64,000 nucleotides of DNA from Atopsyche davidsoni (lineage: Eukaryota > Arthropoda > Insecta > Trichoptera > Hydrobiosidae), in the NCBI GenBank assembly GCA_022113835.1, contig JAILWY010000022.1, positions 6,386,001 to 6,450,000 of the forward strand. Reading direction: 5' to 3'. The notes under the pieces were generated by a model, which was not told where the DNA came from, did no database searches, and saw only the letters and a list, made by a program, of their open reading frames with translations. The number at the start of each line of letters is the position of its first letter. Positions within the stretch are counted from its first letter, which is position 1. Position numbers and translations under genes: made by a program. Shown here one piece after another: positions 59,250 through 64,000 of this stretch.

Positions 59250-61156
59250 ATGACGCCACTGACTACACAGACGGGGGCGCCAGAGGTGGGCTCGGAACAG
59301 GAGGGCGGGAAGTAAGTATTGCCTCGTATTAACCTCGAGTGTGTGTTAAGTACCAATTTTTAGAAGTGCGTATATCTCTGACATATTATTACGAAAAATG
59401 ACCATGTCACGAAATTTCCTATCGTTGTTTTTCAAAAGGTACCTACTTTTTGTAGTATAATAAAAATTAATAATTGTTGCAAGTGGCAGGTAACATTTCC
59501 TCGTATATCACAATATTTAAGTTCCGTGACATTCCAGCCGTGCCGCTTGAAATGCTACTATAATTTCAGGAAAGGTTTTCTAACACACATTCATTGAATC
59601 CATGCAGTGCTCGGAGGTTCTCGGATGTTATCTAATATAATAATTTAGTACAAGTGCCCCTTCACTCATTTTGGCAAAAAAGTAAGTGAGTTTGGAAAAT
59701 CTGGCATGAACCTCTATCTACTTTCAAAACTGTTTGACAGCAATGAAGTAAGTCCTTATTATATTGTAAATTTTTATTCTTTATAGCAAATAATCCATAC
59801 CATAATAATCTCGTCAAATTAAAATTTTGACAATGTATCAATGTACAGTTTATGTAGTTTTGCATAATTTCAGGTTTTTTAATTTCTTTTTTTTAAATTT
59901 AATGATAAGTGGAGTGTATCTAAAGTAAGCAGGTGTATTTTAAATTCGAAATAAAAAGTAAGAGAGGGCAGGGATTGCTGGAACGGCTTTCGGCCTTCAT
60001 TATGAAGAAGCTGTCCTCGAGGTTGTAAAATTGGAAGGAGTGAACGACGTCTATGATGACCTCTTTGATCGTTTGGAAGTCTCGGTGGAGTCGGATGTTT
60101 TGGATGAACCATGGGGCATTTAATACCCAGTTGCGAATTTTTTTTTTTTGGATTACCTGGAGAGGCTTGTGTCTCTCAGGCGGGACGTAGGCCCAGATGG
60201 GGCCGGTGAAAGTGAGGATTGGACAGATCATGGTTATCTGGAAGAGGATTTTGTCGGAGAGTATAGCTGAAGCGGCTCTTGCTTTTTGTACGGTCATCTA
60301 TCTATGCGGTGTCCAGGAGAGTTTGCAGTCTAGTGTAAGGCCGAGGTATTTGATACATTTTTCCGCGATATGGGGACGTTGTCCAGAGTGATGCGGTACT
60401 CTGGGGAAGTTTGTGCGTCAGGGATTTTGAAGTTTAAGGCCTCGCTTTTGGAGGGGTACGTTTTGATTCTCCACTCCCCGAACCAGGAGGTCACTGCATC
60501 TAGCGAGGGCTGGACTTTGGCAGTGTTGCGGTTTGTTTGTTGTTACTAACAACAGTTAATGCAATATTTTTCCTTTGTAATTTTCTACAAAGTTTAATAA
60601 AAATTATCAAGACCTGTGAATGATATTCTTATTGTCACTTAATAAAGTGACAATAAGAATATCATTGAATACAATTGACTTTTAAATATAGGCAGCAAAT
60701 GCTACAAATAGTGTATATGTCCAAAGAAATTCTTTAATGCAAATATCCGGGCAAACAGTTGTAATTTTCTCCTTCTTGTTAAGATGATCTCTTATCATAC
60801 GTACGAATAATGTAAATGAATGCTTTTAGCAAGGCAATCCTTGTTTGATATTTGAAAATGTAATAATTTTGACACAAATAACGATAAGTATAAATTTCTC
60901 TTCAGTATGCCGTTAAGCTAAAGATGTGCTATGTAATATAGAATGTATGTAAGCAAAGGTTTTTTTTTTAATTTTAATGTGTATGTTTTAAAAATTCAGG
61001 CGAGAAAATGAGGTACCGACAATGGGCAAACGTGTAATCAAAGGAGGAAGCGAAGGATGTACACGGGAAGATGACGTCAGCACTCGGACCACGGAAACTC
61101 TTCAAGATATATTGGAGAAAGTTCGATCGGAAGATCCGGTCAAGGGCCTGAGGACG
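59250..61156 (+). CDS. Possible unrecognised gene, first two coding exons
   Basis: Exon 59,250-59,311 starts with ATG (MTPLTTQTGAPEVGSEQEGG) and ends at a strong GTAAGT donor. Exon 61,000-61,156 follows an AAATTCAG acceptor and ends at GTGAGC. Joined, they give 73 codons without a stop, phase 0 at the end, with a basic patch (MGKRVIKGGSEG), an acidic patch and a predicted helix (TTETLQDILEKVRSEDP). I do not recognise the family. The intron holds an antisense Jockey relic and a dispersed repeat. The next exon is not certain: the exon-like segment at 62,686-62,787 is open only in a phase that does not fit. A duplication of the surrounding intron at 62.2-62.3 kb keeps the acceptor but has lost this exon. 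This is the best candidate for a live gene in the window, but only on splice-phase evidence. Confidence 0.42.
59880..60540 (-). pseudogene. Jockey-clade non-LTR retrotransposon relic (RT C-terminal region)
   Basis: On the minus strand, 60,540-60,370 reads LDAVTSWFGEWRIKTYPSKS and EALNFKIP. A frameshift follows, then IKYLGLTLDCKLSWTPH, then a stop, then 60,297-59,920 with ICPILTFTGPIWAYVPPERH and VLNAPWFIQNIRLHRDF. These are the post-palm and thumb motifs of Jockey-type reverse transcriptases, in the correct order. The catalytic motifs are absent (the fragment starts after them). It lies antisense inside the intron of the possible gene starting at 59,250. Frameshift and stop show it is old. 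Confidence 0.82.
60541..60860 (+). repeat. Dispersed ~320-bp repeat, copy 2 of 3
   Basis: Matches 53,458-53,790 and 61,880-62,180. Abuts the Jockey relic and contains an extra inverted duplication at 60,620-60,667. Confidence 0.75.
60620..60667. repeat. Perfect 21-bp inverted repeat with 6-nt loop
   Basis: Arms 60,620-60,640 and 60,647-60,667 are exact inverse copies (outer end AATGATATTCTTATTG). Only the left arm has a counterpart in the other two copies of the surrounding repeat, so the right arm is a local inverted duplication. Confidence 0.9.
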
Positions 61157-61289
61157 GTGAGCCCAACCCCATGAAACTAGATCTCACACAAGTAAGGAAA
61201 TAATATATGTATTTATAAAAGGCTACATATACCATATTATCAGTCATAACTAAGGTTTAACCAAAACAAGTTCTTTTTTCCCTTTTTTC

Positions 61290-61760
61290 CTATTGTTATA
61301 ACATATAAGAAAAAGGTCAGTCTTTTAATTTCCACATTCAGTCTGCGACTTGATACAACTTGTGTAATTTTTCATTCTTTTTTAGGCCTGTGTTTTTCCC
61401 CAGTTTATTGTCTTTTTGAGTTTACAAGACTATAAAATGTACCGCTAGGCTCAAGACATACAGTGGAAAATGTTCCATTTCTTCAACAAAGTCTTCAATA
61501 ATATTAAAAAAATATATGTTTGTCTTTTATTGGAATAGAATATAAAAATTAGTTACTAGAATTTTCACAACAGTATCAAATTAATCCTATAAAATATTAA
61601 AAAAAAAACATTGGTGAACTGAAATGTTAAAATGTAATCATCGTTTTTCAGGGCCACTGAATATTGCTGTCGGAATTTAAGCTGCTATTCCAAATGATTC
61701 ATTTACCGGCATCAGAAAACCTGACTACTAGATCAGCATGTGTATCATCCGGTGAGTTTT
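61290..61760 (+). repeat. Tandemly duplicated intron segment with exon-like piece, left copy (broken)
   Basis: Duplicated at 62,330-62,800. The exon-like segment 61,652-61,751 between TTTTTCAG and GTGAGT has lost 2 nt and gained TAG relative to the right copy, so it cannot code. Confidence 0.7.
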
Positions 61761-61879
61761 GACTTTTATAAAATTTTATGTCATGCTAAATGCATGACAT
61801 AATGACATGATTGTATCTTATAGTCGAATTTGGTGGAAAAATGATTAATGACTTTGAGAATAATATATATTCGAAATAA

Positions 61880-62180
61880 TAGTCATACAATTTTTTTCCT
61901 CTGTAATTTTCTACAAAGTTTGATAAAATCTATCTAACCTTAGAATGACATCCTTATTGTCATAGTATTCAATTGACTTTTAAATATAGGCAGCAAATGC
62001 CACAAATAGTGTATATGTCCAAAGAAGTTCTTTAATGCAAATATCCAGGCAAACAGTTGTAATTTTCTCCTTCCTGTTAAGATGACCTCTTACCATATGT
62101 AAGAATTTATGTAAATGAATGCTTTTAGCAAGGAAATGCTCGTTTGATATTTGAAAATGTAATAATTTTGACACAAATAA
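61880..62180 (+). repeat. Dispersed ~320-bp repeat, copy 3 of 3
   Basis: Matches 60,541-60,860 closely, without the 21-bp inverted duplication. Together with 61,290-61,760/62,330-62,800 it shows that a segment of about 1.3 kb was duplicated in tandem. Confidence 0.75.
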
Positions 62181-62329
62181 TAATAAGAGGTATAAATTTC
62201 TCTTCAGTATGCCCGTAAGCTAAAGATGTGTTATGTAATACAGATAGTACGTAAAGAAAGGTTTTTTTTAAATGTGTATGTTTAAAAATAATTCTATTTC
62301 AGGCGAGGAAATGAGAAACTAGTGTAAAT

Positions 62330-62800
62330 ATTGTTATAACATATTAGAAAAAGGTCAGTCTTTTAATTTTCACATTTAGTCTGCGACTTGATAAAACCTG
62401 TGTAATTATTCTTCCTTTTTTCGGCTTGTGCTTGTTCCCAGTTTATTGTCTTTTTGAGTTTGCAAGATTATAAAGAGTACCGCTAGGCTCAAGACACGGT
62501 GCAAAATGTTCCACTTCTTCATGAAAGTCTTCAATATAATAAAAAAAATTGTGTTTGTCTTGTAATGGAATAGAATATAAAAATTAGTTACCAGAATTTT
62601 CACAACAGTATCAAATTAATCCAATGAAATATTTTTAAAAAACATTAGTGAACTGAAATTTTAAAATGTAATCATCGTTTTTCAGGGCCACTGAATATTG
62701 CTGTCAGAATTTAAGCTGTGCTATTCCAAATGATCCATTTACCGGCATCAGAAAACCTGACTACAAGATCAGCATGTGTATCATCTGGTGAGTTTTGACT
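62330..62800 (+). repeat. Tandemly duplicated segment, right copy, with an open exon-like piece
   Basis: Segment 62,686-62,787 lies between TTTTTCAG and GTGAGT and is open in one phase (ATEYCCQNLSCAIPNDPF, then GIRKPDYKISMC). The protein family was not recognised. Its phase does not match the exon ending at 61,156, so a link to that possible gene is unproven. Confidence 0.45.
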
Positions 62801-64000
62801 CTTATAAAATTTTATGTCGTGCATTTAAATGATTTTTCACCAGCAATTAATTTCATTTAATTTATCAAAAGTTTGAATGTTTTTATAATCCATTGTTTGT
62901 TTATATCTATGATCTAAATTTAATTTTCACATTGACCGGACAACTTACACAGTGATGTAGGGTTAAAAATATTATTTTTATTTTTAAAAGATTTGTGAAT
63001 TTACTGTAGCAAGAAAGTATTGTGACATTTCACACAAGTTGTGTTGGTAGATTTTTTTTCAACATTGAATATAGTGATTCAAATATAAAAGTTGGATCAG
63101 TATCATTGTAAAAATAAATAAACTGTTCCAGGTAAAACACTTGACACTATTTCACAATATTATTTACATATTGTGAAATGTCACACAACCCATAGAATCG
63201 CATAGTACAATAATTATCTGATTCCTCAAGTCCACATATTGACTAAATTTAAAAGCTTTCTGTTGTACCAGCGTGCAGTGGTTAGAGGCTCTCTGTTTTG
63301 TGTCATGTGAGAGTGTTTGACGTTCAGCGGTGGTCAGACACTGACACTAATTCACTCAGTAGGTATTTGCAAAAAGCCAGTGAGATTGTAAAACTTATCA
63401 TGAAGCTATATTGTGTATACTCAATTATCATAAGTTTCTGTGATCAGTCTCATAATTTAAAGTCTATGTTTTACTTTCGAATCATTAAATCCACCTTAAT
63501 GATTGCATCGAAAAATTGCCTAATGGATTCCATGAAACTGATCTATATGTAATCGTTAACCTTTTGCACACGAGACCGTTTCCGCTCGGACTAATTAGCA
63601 ACTCGAAGCGTTAGGTAGCGCTTTTGGTGAATTTCTTACCTCTACCTTAAAATGATCACACACACAAATTAACACATTGAAATTTTAATATTTTAATATT
63701 TAATGTATATTTACATCTTTATGAAGATAATTTCGCAAACATAAGTCTGTAATTTTGCTTTGTTATGATATTTCATGTAACAATTGTCAAGATGCATGTT
63801 TGGCTTTTCTGGACAAGTATCACAATATTATGTCGTTTGATGTCTTTTGCTAGGTTTTTTTATACATATTATCTTAATGGTATTAAATATTGTAAAGCTA
63901 ACAAAATAATGGTGTAATAAGTGAATGGAAAGCTTATTAATATTGTGGGGGAGAAAAAAGTCTAATCCTCAGTGTAATATCAGTTTTAACAAATAAGGAC
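62801..64000. other. AT-rich DNA, nothing recognised
   Basis: Includes an open stretch of 84 codons at 63,298-63,552 with low-complexity composition and no family motif, and a short imperfect hairpin (TTTCACAATAT) near 63,150-63,180. Confidence 0.5.

Noticed and set aside
62686..62787. Third exon of the possible gene starting at 59,250
   Set aside because: The preceding exon ends in phase 0, but this segment is open only if one base belongs to the previous codon, so I kept it separate.
63298..63552. 84-codon frame near the right edge
   Set aside because: AT-rich composition, no motif, no clear splice or promoter context. It is compatible with chance.

Overview
Organism and setting. The window is AT-rich eukaryotic DNA from an insect or close arthropod relative. 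The evidence is short-intron exons of the formin DAAM, of a CAP/vinexin-type (sorbin and SH3) adaptor and of the RIN-family protein Sprint, together with R1-clade and Jockey-type non-LTR retrotransposon sequence. Nothing bacterial, viral or CRISPR-like was seen, and I could not narrow the order. No complete host gene is present. Nearly all gene-like sequence is exon fragments, many broken, set among young tandem duplications and satellite DNA. That is typical of heterochromatin or a degenerating sex or B chromosome (inference).

Layout. Two related large units lie head to tail. Unit 1 (1-32,664) holds four 3' DAAM exons (+), a CAP SH3 fragment (-), a multi-exon cassette of an unrecognised gene (-), a satellite of about 114 copies of a 129/130-bp monomer with higher-order repeats (13.6-28.4 kb), about 2.4 kb of related ~400-bp repeats and a second cassette. 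Unit 2 (32,665 to about 50,300) repeats DAAM and CAP, the first 7.3 kb almost unchanged. It then carries a ~270-bp repeat array split by a 5'-truncated R1-clade retrotransposon (44,146-47,226) and a third cassette. A decayed fourth cassette (50.4-52.1 kb) leads into a 300-bp third copy of the DAAM upstream flank.

Right third (52.5-64 kb). This part is more single-copy: a broken Sprint pseudogene (VPS9 and RA exons), a decayed R1-clade element with ORF1 zinc knuckles, a Jockey relic, foldback elements, a three-copy dispersed repeat, and one possible live gene whose first two exons (59,250 and 61,000) join in frame.

How the parts relate. The ~400-bp, ~270-bp and 129-bp repeats share the same core and look like successive internal deletions of one family, which flanks every gene fragment. 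The likely driver is unequal exchange between these repeats, amplifying captured exon fragments and satellite together. The retrotransposon landed in the 270-bp array and left a 14-bp target duplication. The only long conserved reading frame is the retrotransposon's endonuclease-RT frame.
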